Counted from the stretch's first letter, positions 1 to 6,475 are shown. The stretch: DNA of 6,574 nucleotides from Chloroflexota bacterium (GCA_021796375.1 JAJYJF010000132.1:1-6574); one strand, 5' to 3'. Notes: a model not told the origin generated them from the letters alone. Numbers and translations are program-made.

Positions 1-9
1 GCTGGGAGC

Positions 10-39
10 AAAAATCCCGGCCGCGTGAGCCGGCCGGGA
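10..39 (-). terminator. Rho-independent terminator of the peroxiredoxin-like gene
   Basis: Read on the minus strand, a 9-bp perfect stem TCCCGGCCG / CGGCCGGGA (plus-strand arms 15-23 and 31-39) with a 7-nt loop is followed directly by five T (plus-strand A10-A14). It lies about 20 bp beyond the stop codon of the leftward gene at 60-593. A GC-only stem followed by a U-tract is the standard intrinsic terminator. On the plus strand the hairpin has no T-run, so it should act only leftward. Confidence 0.85.
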
Positions 40-59
40 AGCACCCCTTTCGATGGAGT

Positions 60-593
60 CTATTCCATATACCGCACGATGGTGCAGCCGAAGGTGGGCG
101 TCTCGGCGATCTCGGGGAGCCGCCCGGCCAGCAGCGCCTCCACCGCCGGGATCAGGTAGGCGCGCGCCGGCTGGCGCTGGCGGAAGGTGACGTCGTCGAA
201 AGCGCCGCGGTATCGCAGGATCCCCTCCCGGTCGATGACAAAAAACTGCGGCGTGTTCACCGCTTCGTACAGATCGGCCACCTTCTGTCCGGGGTCGTAC
301 AGCACCGGGGGCAAGCTGCGCTCCTGGCTGACCCGGCGCAGCTCGTCTTCCCCCTCGTTATCGTTGGAAGCGACCGGATAGAGGACTGCGGCGCCGTCCC
401 AGCCGGCCAGGGCCGGGACGATCTCCCGGTCCACCCGCTCCGACCAGCCGCACTCCGCCGACCAGAAGTTCAGGATGACGATTTTCCCCCGTGCGGCAGC
501 CAGCGTCCGCTCTTCATCATTCAGGTCGCACAGACAGAAATCTGGGGCGGGCTTGCCGATCTCGGGAGGGGCGTTTCGAGCCTCATCTTCCAT
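60..593 (-). CDS. Peroxiredoxin/thioredoxin-like redoxin-domain protein (PRX_like1 type)
   Basis: A 177-aa cytoplasmic redoxin with no signal peptide or membrane segment. The thioredoxin fold is visible in order: GKPAPDF strand (residues 13-19), GKIVILNFWSAECGWS (36-51) with the nucleophilic Cys48, NTPQFFVID with the cis-proline Pro115 (113-121), and a C-terminal TPTFGC (165-170). The order and wording, including ASNDNEGED, YRGAFDDV and a final GC motif, match the AhpC/TSA-related PRX_like1 subgroup. Such proteins are presumed thiol peroxidases or disulfide reductases; the substrate is unknown. The second CXXC cysteine is replaced by Ser51 (CGWS), so Cys170, or Cys20/Cys22, would have to resolve the disulfide if there is one. 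I chose the start at 593 because an AGGAGGG Shine-Dalgarno sits 6 nt upstream and homology begins there. An upstream in-frame ATG at 650 would add 19 residues across the -10 box and is unlikely. The gene is monocistronic, with its own promoter and terminator, and is divergent from the ICMT-like gene. Confidence 0.85.
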   Translation of the reverse strand: MEDEARNAPPEIGKPAPDFCLCDLNDEERTLAAARGKIVILNFWSAECGWSERVDREIVPALAGWDGAAVLYPVASNDNEGEDELRRVSQERSLPPVLYDPGQKVADLYEAVNTPQFFVIDREGILRYRGAFDDVTFRQRQPARAYLIPAVEALLAGRLPEIAETPTFGCTIVRYME

Positions 594-599
594 AAAGTT

Positions 600-606
600 C
601 CCTCCT
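600..606 (-). promoter_or_regulatory. Strong Shine-Dalgarno deciding the redoxin start
   Basis: Minus-strand AGGAGGG, 6 nt before the ATG at 593-591. It supports the internal methionine as start rather than the ATG at 650, which has no such site. Confidence 0.8.
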
Positions 607-615
607 GCTGGGTTT

Positions 616-621
616 ATTATA
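616..621 (-). promoter_or_regulatory. Probable -10 box of the redoxin gene
   Basis: Minus-strand TATAAT, a perfect consensus hexamer in an otherwise GC-rich stretch. It would start transcription near position 609, giving a leader of about 16 nt that still contains the Shine-Dalgarno. No good -35 hexamer is visible 16-18 bp upstream. Instead the region holds short dyads (GCCGG at 623-627 with CCGGC at 638-642, and CGGC-TT-GCCG at 625-634), which could bind an activator or repressor. The -10 is seen; the regulation is inferred. Confidence 0.55.
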
Positions 622-745
622 TGCCGGCTTGCCGAAACCGGCCTGCCCAACCGCCGAGTCCGTGAGGGATGCTGGGCATTTTCGCCAGCGTCTCGCCCCG
701 CAGGACTTCCCGAGCTCCTTCAAAAAAAACGCGGCCGGGGGCTCC

Positions 746-769
746 GGGCCGGGGATCGATCCCCGGCCC
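746..769. repeat. Perfect 24-bp palindrome next to an A8/T8 tract
   Basis: Each arm is GGGCCGGGGATC, with no spacer (the centre is ATCGAT). On the minus strand the palindrome can be extended by GGCT/AGCC across a 2-nt bulge. A second copy of one arm, GGCCGGGG at 733-740, can pair with CCCCGGCC at 761-768. On the minus strand this alternative stem ends 3 nt before T8 (plus-strand A722-A729). The minus-strand RNA could therefore form either the palindrome hairpin or a terminator-like hairpin upstream of the redoxin gene. It could also simply be a DNA-binding site or a relic terminator. Confidence 0.6.
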
Positions 770-913
770 AGCCTTTCCCCAAACGATGAGATTTGCCAGC
801 AAACCGGGATGCACTCCCCAACCAGCCATTTTTGAAATCAGCTACAATTAACCCGTAACCCGCTTTTCCCACCTCTTTTTCTGGAAGCAGGCTTCTGGCA
901 TCCGGCGACCCGT

Positions 914-1684
914 ATGACTCTCAAAGGCCTGGATCCGCTGCGAAAGCACATCCCCGACCTGGACACCCCGCTCGGGGTCCTGCGCTTGCTGCTGCTCCCC
1001 GCCCTCCTGTTCCTCCTGATCACTTACCTTTTCAACGCCCTCCGCCGGATCGATCCAAGCTATCAGCTGGCCGCGGAGGTCCTGCTGGGGCTCCTCGGGT
1101 TCGGGCTGCTTTACCTGTTCTTCCGGTCCAGGCAGGTCTTCAGAGCCCGTTTTGGCCCGCTTGCCTACCGCCAGGCCGCCCAGCGGTACGGCCTTCCCGG
1201 GGTGACGGCCATCGCCGCCGCCATCGCCCGCATTCGCGCTCTCCCCGGCGGAGAAATCCCGCGCCAGGGGGGAGGTCTCGTTCTTCCCGGCCTGGGGTGG
1301 GCGCTGATCGGGGTGGGCGTGCTGCTCGGAGTGCGCGCCGTGCAGGTCTTCGGCATCGACAATTTGGTCATGCTGTACGTGTACTTTCCCGAAGAAAGCC
1401 GCCTGGTCAGCCATCAGATCTACAAGATCCTGCGCCACCCGGCCTATGCCGCGCTCCAGCTGATCGCCTTTGGGTTAGCCCTGCTCGACGGGAGCTGGGC
1501 CGCCCTCGGCAGCGCCCTGATTTTTTCCCTGGGCCTATGGGGTTGGGTGCGCCTGGTCGAAGAAAAAGAACTGGTCCAGCGCTTTGGGCCTTCTTACGCC
1601 GATTACCGCCGGCGCGTCCCCGCGTTTTGGCCGCGCCCGCGCGAGCTGAAAGGGTTCTTCAGCTTCCTGATTCGCGGGAACTAA
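914..1684 (+). CDS. Membrane methyltransferase, isoprenylcysteine carboxyl methyltransferase / phospholipid methyltransferase family
   Basis: A 256-aa integral membrane protein. Hydrophobic segments lie at about residues 20-40, 52-70, 121-145, 178-192 and 196-212. The C-terminal third carries the signature of the ICMT/PEMT fold: LRHPAY (173-178) at the start of a helical hairpin, then EEKEL (216-220), then FGPSYADYRRRVPAFWPRP (224-242). In this family these parts bind S-adenosylmethionine at the membrane face; the methyl acceptor may be a lipid, a prenylated protein or a small amphipathic molecule and cannot be told here. The N-terminal half (1-120) is not clearly part of the conserved domain. 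The ATG at 914 has no clear Shine-Dalgarno, so translation initiation is uncertain. The stop is 3 nt before the comEC start, so the two genes are very likely co-transcribed and perhaps translationally coupled. Codon use is GC-rich like that of comEC. Confidence 0.8.
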   Translation: MTLKGLDPLRKHIPDLDTPLGVLRLLLLPALLFLLITYLFNALRRIDPSYQLAAEVLLGLLGFGLLYLFFRSRQVFRARFGPLAYRQAAQRYGLPGVTAIAAAIARIRALPGGEIPRQGGGLVLPGLGWALIGVGVLLGVRAVQVFGIDNLVMLYVYFPEESRLVSHQIYKILRHPAYAALQLIAFGLALLDGSWAALGSALIFSLGLWGWVRLVEEKELVQRFGPSYADYRRRVPAFWPRPRELKGFFSFLIRGN

Positions 1685-1687
1685 TCC

Positions 1688-4030
1688 ATGCCGCTTCTTT
1701 GGGTCGCTCTGGCGTTTCTCTGCGGGGTCTGGATTGCCTCCGGGCTGCCCCTGCCCGGGTGGGCCTGGCTGGCGCTGGGGACCGGGGTCCTGGCGGCGGC
1801 CTGGGCGGCCCGGCGGTTCGGCGCGTCCGCCCGGCTGCGGGAGGGCGCCGCCTGGCTCTTCTCTCCGCTCCCCGCGCTGCGGGCAGCGCCGGTCTGGCTG
1901 CTCGTCTTCCTGTGCGCCGGCGGCCTGCGCTATACCGCGGCCCGGCCGGTCCCCGCGGCGGGAGACATTTCCGCCCAGATCGGCGCGGGGAGGGTGATCG
2001 TGCGCGGGGTGATCGGCGCCCCGCCCGAGCATGCCGCGGGGGGCTACCAGGCGCGCGTCTCGGTCGAGAGCGTCCGGGTGTTGCCGGATGCGGGTCCAGC
2101 CGGCCCGGCGCTCCCCGTGCGCGGCGTTCTGCTCGCGGACCTGCCCGCCTCGCGCGCCTGGAGCTACGGCGACGAGCTGCGGCTGACCGGCGCCCTGCGG
2201 GCCCCGCCCGCCGGGGAAGATTTCTCCTACCGCGCGTACCTGGCCCGCCAGGGGGTCTTCGCCGAGATGCCCTATGCCGCGGCGCAGTGGATCGCCTCGG
2301 GGAAGGGCAGTCCCATCCTGGCGGGCATGTATGGCTTCCGGCAGCGCGCCCTGGACGTGACGAACGCCCTCTTCCCCCCGCCCGAATCGGCGCTCCTGGC
2401 CGGCATCCTGCTGGGAGATGACTCGCAGATCCCCGCGCCGCTCTCGGACGCCTTCAAAGACACCGGCACCGCCCATATCATCGCCATCTCCGGGTTCAAC
2501 ATCGCCATCCTGGCCGGGCTGCTGGCGACCCTCTTCAGCCGCCTCGCCGGCCCGCGCTGGGGAGCGCTCCTGGCGGCCCTCGGGATTGTCTTCTACACCC
2601 TCCTGGTGGGGGCCGGGGCGTCGGTGGTGCGGGCGGCCATCATGGGCGGGCTGGGACTGCTCGCCGGTCAGGTGGGGAGGCGCCAGCTGGGTCTCAACAG
2701 CCTGGGCGCTACCGCCCTGGCGATGATCCTGCTCTCCCCGGCCTGGCTGTGGGATGCCGGCTTCCAGCTCTCCTTCCTGGCTACCCTGGGGATGATCCTC
2801 TACGCCACCCCGCTGCAGGACGGCCTGGTCCGCCTGGCGGACCGGCTCATCCCCGCCCGGCTGCCCGCGCGGGCTGCCGACGCGATCGGAGAATTCTTCT
2901 TATTCACCCTGGCGGCGGAAGCCTTCACCCTGCCGGTCCAGCTGGCCCAGTTCGGGCGGCTGTCGCTCGTGGCGCTCGCCGCCAACCCGCTGATCCTCCC
3001 GCCCCAGCCGGCGGTGATGGCGCTGGGGGGATTGGCTGCCCTGGCCGGGCTGGTCTGGCTGCCGGCCGGCCAGGCGCTGGCCGCCCTCGCCTGGCCGTTC
3101 GTCGCCTATACCATCCGCATGGTGACCTGGCTGGCGAGCCTTCCGGGCGCCGCTCTCACCACCGGCCCGGTCAGCGGGTGGGTCGCCGCCGGGTTGATCG
3201 GGCTGGCCCTCCTGCCGGCGATCGGCTGGCAGCGGCTGGGGCCGGTCTTCGACCGCCTCCGGACCGTCCTGCGGCCCTCACTCGCCCTGGCGGGGCTGGC
3301 GATTCTCACCGCGCTCGTCTGGCGCACCACCCTGGCGAACATCGACGGCCGCCTGCGCATCAGCCTGGTGGGCGGCCAGGCCCGCTCCGGGGTGCTCGTC
3401 CAGACCCCCTCCGGGAACACCCTGCTCTTCGACGGTGGCACCTCCGCCGACCAGCTCAGCCAGGCGCTCGGGGAGCGCCTGCCGCCCTTCCAGCGCCGCC
3501 TGGGCGCGCTGGTGGTCACCGGCGCCAGCCAGGACGCGCTGACCGCCCTCCCCGAGGTGATCGACCAGTACCCGCCCGGGACGGTCTGGTGGAGCGGGGA
3601 CCCGGCGGCCAGCGCCGCAGCGACCCTGCTGTGGGAGCGCCTGTCGGCGCTGGGGATCCCGGTCGAGATCATCCGCCCCGGGCTGGCGCTCGACCTGGGC
3701 GGCGGCGCCCGCCTGGCGGTGGAGGCTCCCGGCGGCACGCCCCAGGCGCTGCGGCTGGACTGCGGCTCCTTCCGCGCGTTCGTCCCGCTCGTCGAAGTTA
3801 ACCAGAAATCGCAGCCGGCCGGGGCGAGCGCACTGCTGGTCCTGCCGCCCGCCTTCCTGAAGGACACCCCCATTGAGAGCTGGCGCTCAATCTACCAGCC
3901 GCAGTCCGTGCTGGTGAGCGGGCTGCTCTCCGCGCCCGAAGCCCCGGGGATGCTCTCCACCGGGCAGCACGGCTGGATCCAGGCGGCCACCGACGGGGAG
4001 CAGCTGTGGATCGAGGTGCAGAGCAGGTAG
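1688..4030 (+). CDS. comEC: ComEC/Rec2 family DNA-uptake channel with degenerate MBL-fold domain
   Basis: A 780-aa polytopic membrane protein of normal family length. In known ComEC proteins the channel carries single-stranded DNA across the inner membrane during natural transformation. Domains in order: two N-terminal membrane segments (about 1-35 and 66-80); a soluble DUF4131/OB-like part (about 90-205); the competence membrane domain (about 232-515) with GILLGDDSQIP (239-249), GTAHIIAISGFNIAIL (260-275), RAAIMGG (315-321), WDAGFQLSFLATLGMI (355-370) and NPLILP (433-438); a further membrane segment (530-547); and a metallo-beta-lactamase-like domain (about 555-780). In the last domain DGG (582-584) is kept, but the usual HPDADH-type metal motif reads GASQDA (612-617) and the later HHG motif reads PAF (721-723 region). 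A metal-dependent nuclease activity is therefore unlikely. The gene is second in an operon, starting 3 nt after the ICMT-like stop with only a weak GGGAA upstream. The AT-richer mer promoter begins 12 bp after its stop. Confidence 0.92.
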   Translation: MPLLWVALAFLCGVWIASGLPLPGWAWLALGTGVLAAAWAARRFGASARLREGAAWLFSPLPALRAAPVWLLVFLCAGGLRYTAARPVPAAGDISAQIGAGRVIVRGVIGAPPEHAAGGYQARVSVESVRVLPDAGPAGPALPVRGVLLADLPASRAWSYGDELRLTGALRAPPAGEDFSYRAYLARQGVFAEMPYAAAQWIASGKGSPILAGMYGFRQRALDVTNALFPPPESALLAGILLGDDSQIPAPLSDAFKDTGTAHIIAISGFNIAILAGLLATLFSRLAGPRWGALLAALGIVFYTLLVGAGASVVRAAIMGGLGLLAGQVGRRQLGLNSLGATALAMILLSPAWLWDAGFQLSFLATLGMILYATPLQDGLVRLADRLIPARLPARAADAIGEFFLFTLAAEAFTLPVQLAQFGRLSLVALAANPLILPPQPAVMALGGLAALAGLVWLPAGQALAALAWPFVAYTIRMVTWLASLPGAALTTGPVSGWVAAGLIGLALLPAIGWQRLGPVFDRLRTVLRPSLALAGLAILTALVWRTTLANIDGRLRISLVGGQARSGVLVQTPSGNTLLFDGGTSADQLSQALGERLPPFQRRLGALVVTGASQDALTALPEVIDQYPPGTVWWSGDPAASAAATLLWERLSALGIPVEIIRPGLALDLGGGARLAVEAPGGTPQALRLDCGSFRAFVPLVEVNQKSQPAGASALLVLPPAFLKDTPIESWRSIYQPQSVLVSGLLSAPEAPGMLSTGQHGWIQAATDGEQLWIEVQSR

Positions 4031-4041
4031 ATAAAATACTC

Positions 4042-4072
4042 TTGACATTCCAGTTACTGGAACGTATATAAT
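4042..4072 (+). promoter_or_regulatory. MerR-type promoter of the merR-merA operon
   Basis: Perfect TTGACA (4042-4047) and perfect TATAAT (4067-4072) separated by 19 bp instead of the usual 17. The overlong spacer is the hallmark of promoters controlled by MerR-family regulators, which untwist the DNA when the metal binds. The predicted transcription start is near 4079, about 28 nt before the merR ATG. Because merR is the first gene, the circuit is autoregulatory. Confidence 0.93.
4048..4062 (+). promoter_or_regulatory. MerR-family operator dyad
   Basis: TTCCAGT-T-ACTGGAA, a perfect 7-bp inverted repeat around one central base. It lies wholly within the 19-bp promoter spacer, where MerR-family dimers bind. 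The TTCCAG/CTGGAA half-sites resemble those of copper/gold regulators (CueR, GolS) more than the GTAC-centred operator of Tn501/Tn21 MerR. Confidence 0.88.
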
Positions 4073-4107
4073 CTTGCTGATAGTGATTAAGAAAGTGGAA
4101 ACAAAGT

Positions 4108-4542
4108 ATGAAACAGATCAAGGACATAAGTCTAATTTCAGGGGTACCGCCGAAAACCATTCGCTATTACGAGGAGATCGGCTTGTTATCTACTGCTCAA
4201 CGGGCAGCGAACAATTACCGACTCTATGAAGACGCGATCATTGACCGGTTACGCTTTATAAAAAACGCCCGAGCTCTAGATTTTCATCTGATCGAGATTG
4301 CTCAAATCTTAGCAATTCAGGATCGAAATGAACCACCTTGCAGCCATGTAATGAACACGCTGCAACGACATATGAATGATATCGAAAGCCGGATTCAAGA
4401 ACTCGAAGACCTCCACCGCGACCTGGCAAAATTGTATGAGGTTGGCAAGGGCTTACCCCAAGATGTCCAGATGCGGCAGTGTGTCTGCCATCAGATTCAA
4501 CTCTGGACAACAAAAGGAGATAAAAATGAAAAGGGAGCTTAA
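4108..4542 (+). CDS. merR: MerR-family metal-responsive transcriptional regulator
   Basis: A 144-aa regulator of usual family length. The N-terminal winged helix-turn-helix spans about residues 1-70, with KTIRYYEEIGLL (16-27), NNYRLY (35-40) and the second HTH LIEIAQIL (61-68). The dimerisation helix runs about 80-112. Candidate metal ligands are Cys78, at the start of the dimer helix, and Cys125 and Cys127 in the C-terminal loop (QCVCHQI). A cysteine at position 78 is typical of regulators of divalent soft metals (MerR, ZntR, PbrR, CadR), whereas CueR has serine. The middle cysteine expected about 35 residues later (MerR C117, CueR C112) is absent; an extra one sits two residues before the last. 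It would bind the dyad at 4048-4062 and respond to Hg(II), inferred from the linked merA. The ribosome binding site is weak (GTGGAA). It overlaps merA by 17 bp and is AT-rich compared with comEC. Cd/Pb/Zn sensing cannot be excluded. Confidence 0.88.
   Translation: MKQIKDISLISGVPPKTIRYYEEIGLLSTAQRAANNYRLYEDAIIDRLRFIKNARALDFHLIEIAQILAIQDRNEPPCSHVMNTLQRHMNDIESRIQELEDLHRDLAKLYEVGKGLPQDVQMRQCVCHQIQLWTTKGDKNEKGA
4514..4520 (+). promoter_or_regulatory. Shine-Dalgarno of merA inside merR
   Basis: AAGGAGA, 5 nt before the ATG at 4526, and located within the last codons of merR. It fixes the merA start; the open frame extends 50 codons further upstream inside merR, but without homology there. Confidence 0.8.
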
Positions 4543-6190
4543 ACTTCGTGTGGGGGGGATGTCATGCGCAAATTGCGTTACCCACGTGACACATGCGCTA
4601 GAAAGTGTTCCTGGGGTTCATCACGTTAGTTTATCAAGCTGGCGCTCACGACATGCAACGGTGGTTATAGATGATTCTGTTTCGCAAAATGAGCTGACCA
4701 AAGCCGTCCAGGATGCGGGCTATACCGCTGAAGTAGAAGAAGAACAACCAGTTGAACCAATAGTTGTGGAACCAGAACACAGAAACGCTAAACTTGATTT
4801 CGATTTGCTGGTCATCGGAGGTGGAAGCGGTGGGTTTGCTGCAGCTATTACCGCCAGCGACTTGGGGAAACGGGTCGGCATCGTTAACGCAGGTGTGATC
4901 GGAGGCACTTGTGTCAATGTAGGTTGCGTACCGAGCAAAACCCTCATACGTGCGGCTGAAGCATGGTTTTTTGCCGGTCACCACCCATTTAAGGGTGTAA
5001 ATACCGCACCCATTGAACTGGACTGGACAGCCGTTCGATCAGAAAAAGATGCACTAGTTTCCAAGATGCGCCAGAACAAATATATAGATGTGCTGAAGGC
5101 TTACCCCGATATTCATTTGATTGAAGGAAAGGCTGTCTTTCTCAAAGATGGTTCAGTCCAGGTGGAAGAAAAGAATTACCGGGCGAGCCAGTATGTAATC
5201 GCAACTGGTGCAAGACCTCGCACTCCTCCGATTCCAGGTCTTCTTGATGCGCAACCGTTAACCAGTACGACTCTAATGGATCTGGAAAAGCTTCCAAAGT
5301 CGCTCATCATTCTCGGAGGGCGAGCCGTTGCCCTGGAATTGGGGCAGACCATGGAACGATTAGGAGTTGAGGTGCTGATCCTTCAGCGCAGCAATCTGCT
5401 GGTACCTGATCATGAACCGGAAATTGGACGGGCAATTCAAGAGTATCTTGAACATGAAGGTATCACAATCCTGCCTGGCGTCCAGATCGAGCAGGTAAGC
5501 CGCAATGGTGGAATCAGTACTGTTACAGCCCACACGAGAGGACAGACTCGGGAATATAAGGCGGAACAGATCCTGGTAGCTTTAGGCCGCCAGCCAAATA
5601 CCGAAAAGATGGGTCTGGAAAATGTGGGCATACAATTGGACAGGAATGGCGCAATTATTGTAAACGAATACCAGCAAACGACAAACCCGGCCATCTTTGC
5701 TACCGGCGATGTGACCACCAACCCGGAATATGTGTACGTTGCAGCAGCCGGAGGTGCACTCGCTGCCCGAAATGCCTTGGAAGGGAATCGGAAACCGCTT
5801 GATTTATCCGCTCTACCGGGAGTCATTTTCACTGATCCGCAAATTGCCACCGTAGGACTCACGGAAGCCGAAGCCCGCCGTCAAGGATATCAAGTCACAG
5901 CAAAGACGCTGCCTTTGGAGTATGTGCCTCGGGCTCAGGCTGCTCGGGACACCCGTGGATTTATAAAAATGGTAGCCGCAGAGGACACAGGTCGTATTCT
6001 TGGCGTGCATGTACTGGCAGCCGAGGGTGGCGAAGTCATCCAAACGGCCACCTTAGCAGTCAAGTTGGGCTTGAAACTTTCCGATCTCACCGATACCCTC
6101 TTCCCCTATCTAACCCAAGTTGAAGGTTTGAAGTTGGCGGCGTTATCTTTCAGCAAAGATGTTGAAAAATTATCTTGCTGTGCTGTATAA
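4526..6190 (+). CDS. merA: Mercuric reductase with N-terminal HMA domain
   Basis: A 554-aa cytoplasmic FAD/NADPH disulfide oxidoreductase that reduces Hg(II) to volatile Hg(0). Domains: an N-terminal heavy-metal-associated domain (1-70) with GMSCANC (Cys14, Cys17), which delivers Hg(II); an acidic, proline-containing linker (about 71-90); FAD-binding LLVIGGGSGG (94-103); the redox-active GGTCVNVGC (Cys129, Cys134); NADPH-binding ILGGRAVALELG (262-273); FAD-binding FATGD (391-395); a dimerisation domain (about 430-545) with FPYLTQVEGLK, whose Tyr528 matches the catalytic tyrosine of known MerA; and the C-terminal Cys551-Cys552 pair that passes Hg(II) to the active site of the partner subunit. 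All diagnostic cysteines are present, which separates it from dihydrolipoamide dehydrogenase. The start at 4526 is set by an AAGGAGA 5 nt upstream and begins the HMA domain. It overlaps merR by 17 bp, which suggests coupling. No merT, merP or merB lies nearby, and no clear terminator follows. Confidence 0.95.
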   Translation: MKRELKLRVGGMSCANCVTHVTHALESVPGVHHVSLSSWRSRHATVVIDDSVSQNELTKAVQDAGYTAEVEEEQPVEPIVVEPEHRNAKLDFDLLVIGGGSGGFAAAITASDLGKRVGIVNAGVIGGTCVNVGCVPSKTLIRAAEAWFFAGHHPFKGVNTAPIELDWTAVRSEKDALVSKMRQNKYIDVLKAYPDIHLIEGKAVFLKDGSVQVEEKNYRASQYVIATGARPRTPPIPGLLDAQPLTSTTLMDLEKLPKSLIILGGRAVALELGQTMERLGVEVLILQRSNLLVPDHEPEIGRAIQEYLEHEGITILPGVQIEQVSRNGGISTVTAHTRGQTREYKAEQILVALGRQPNTEKMGLENVGIQLDRNGAIIVNEYQQTTNPAIFATGDVTTNPEYVYVAAAGGALAARNALEGNRKPLDLSALPGVIFTDPQIATVGLTEAEARRQGYQVTAKTLPLEYVPRAQAARDTRGFIKMVAAEDTGRILGVHVLAAEGGEVIQTATLAVKLGLKLSDLTDTLFPYLTQVEGLKLAALSFSKDVEKLSCCAV

Positions 6191-6241
6191 AAATAAACTT
6201 GAATAGATTGTTTCTTTGGTCACAACTCGCCCGTCAACTGA

Positions 6242-6421
6242 AATGTAACATCGACTTTGTGTTTGTTTTTATGGGTTCGATATTCGCATCTTGCCGGTCG
6301 TGCTTATAATAATTCCATAGCGGACAGCTGGTTTAGCCATATTTCAGAAGAAATTCCGGGTGAAAACCTCAAAAATGAATGGTTGATGCCAGTGTCGGAT
6401 GAGGATTATGAAACGCTGTAA
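6242..6421 (+). pseudogene. Orphan 59-codon reading frame, possible 3' remnant of a gene
   Basis: Open between TGA at 6239-6241 and TAA at 6419-6421. The frame has no ATG in its first two thirds, only TTG codons at 6257 and 6263 without a Shine-Dalgarno. The translated end looks protein-like: hydrophobic and aromatic first (FLWVRYSHLAGRAYNN), then acidic (SHISEEIPGENLKNEW and SDEDYETL). I do not recognise the family. It could be the C-terminus of a truncated gene or a chance frame, since opposite-strand frames are also open here. Confidence 0.25.
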
Positions 6422-6475
6422 TCCTGATGACCACAAATGAGATGATGGAGGAAATATGACTAGCCACCTGACAGT

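Larger units (their letters stand above)
594..913. other. Divergent intergenic region between redoxin and ICMT-like genes
   Basis: About 320 bp between two divergently transcribed genes. It holds the redoxin Shine-Dalgarno and -10 box at its left end, an A8 tract at 722-729, and a 24-bp perfect palindrome at 746-769. Near the right end a TACAAT at 843-848 could be a -10 for the rightward operon, but no -35 is visible at a suitable distance. I found no tRNA, repeat array or convincing small gene. Short open frames here lack ribosome binding sites and cross the palindrome. Confidence 0.6.

Noticed and set aside
594..650. Nineteen-residue N-terminal extension of the redoxin starting at the ATG at 650
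   Set aside because: It crosses the TATAAT at 616-621 and the Shine-Dalgarno at 600-606. The ATG at 593 has an ideal ribosome site and the homology begins there.
746..769. Palindrome read as the T-arm of a tRNA (GGGGATCGATCCCC)
   Set aside because: No anticodon arm, D-arm or acceptor partner can be found on either strand; the symmetry is that of a simple perfect palindrome.
617..829. Minus-strand 70-codon frame through the palindrome as a leader peptide or small gene
   Set aside because: There is no ribosome binding site, no recognisable domain, and the coding potential is explained by GC-rich sequence lacking stops.
843..848. TACAAT as the -10 of the ICMT-comEC operon
   Set aside because: No -35 hexamer lies 16-18 bp upstream, and TTGAAA at 832-837 is only 5 bp away. 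It is kept only as a mention in the intergenic entry.
1297..2421. Long plus-strand frame overlapping the ICMT-like gene and comEC, and a matching long minus-strand frame at 1535-2476
   Set aside because: Both give Arg/Pro/Gly-rich low-complexity translations typical of shadow frames in very GC-rich genes. The overlapping frames carry clear family motifs.
2749..3801. Long alternative frame inside comEC
   Set aside because: Its translation is Arg/Gly/Ala/Pro-rich without domains, and the comEC frame is conserved throughout.
6191..6270. Terminator for the mer operon in the T-rich stretch near 6256-6270
   Set aside because: There is a T-rich run but no stable hairpin before it; CAACT occurs as a direct, not inverted, repeat.
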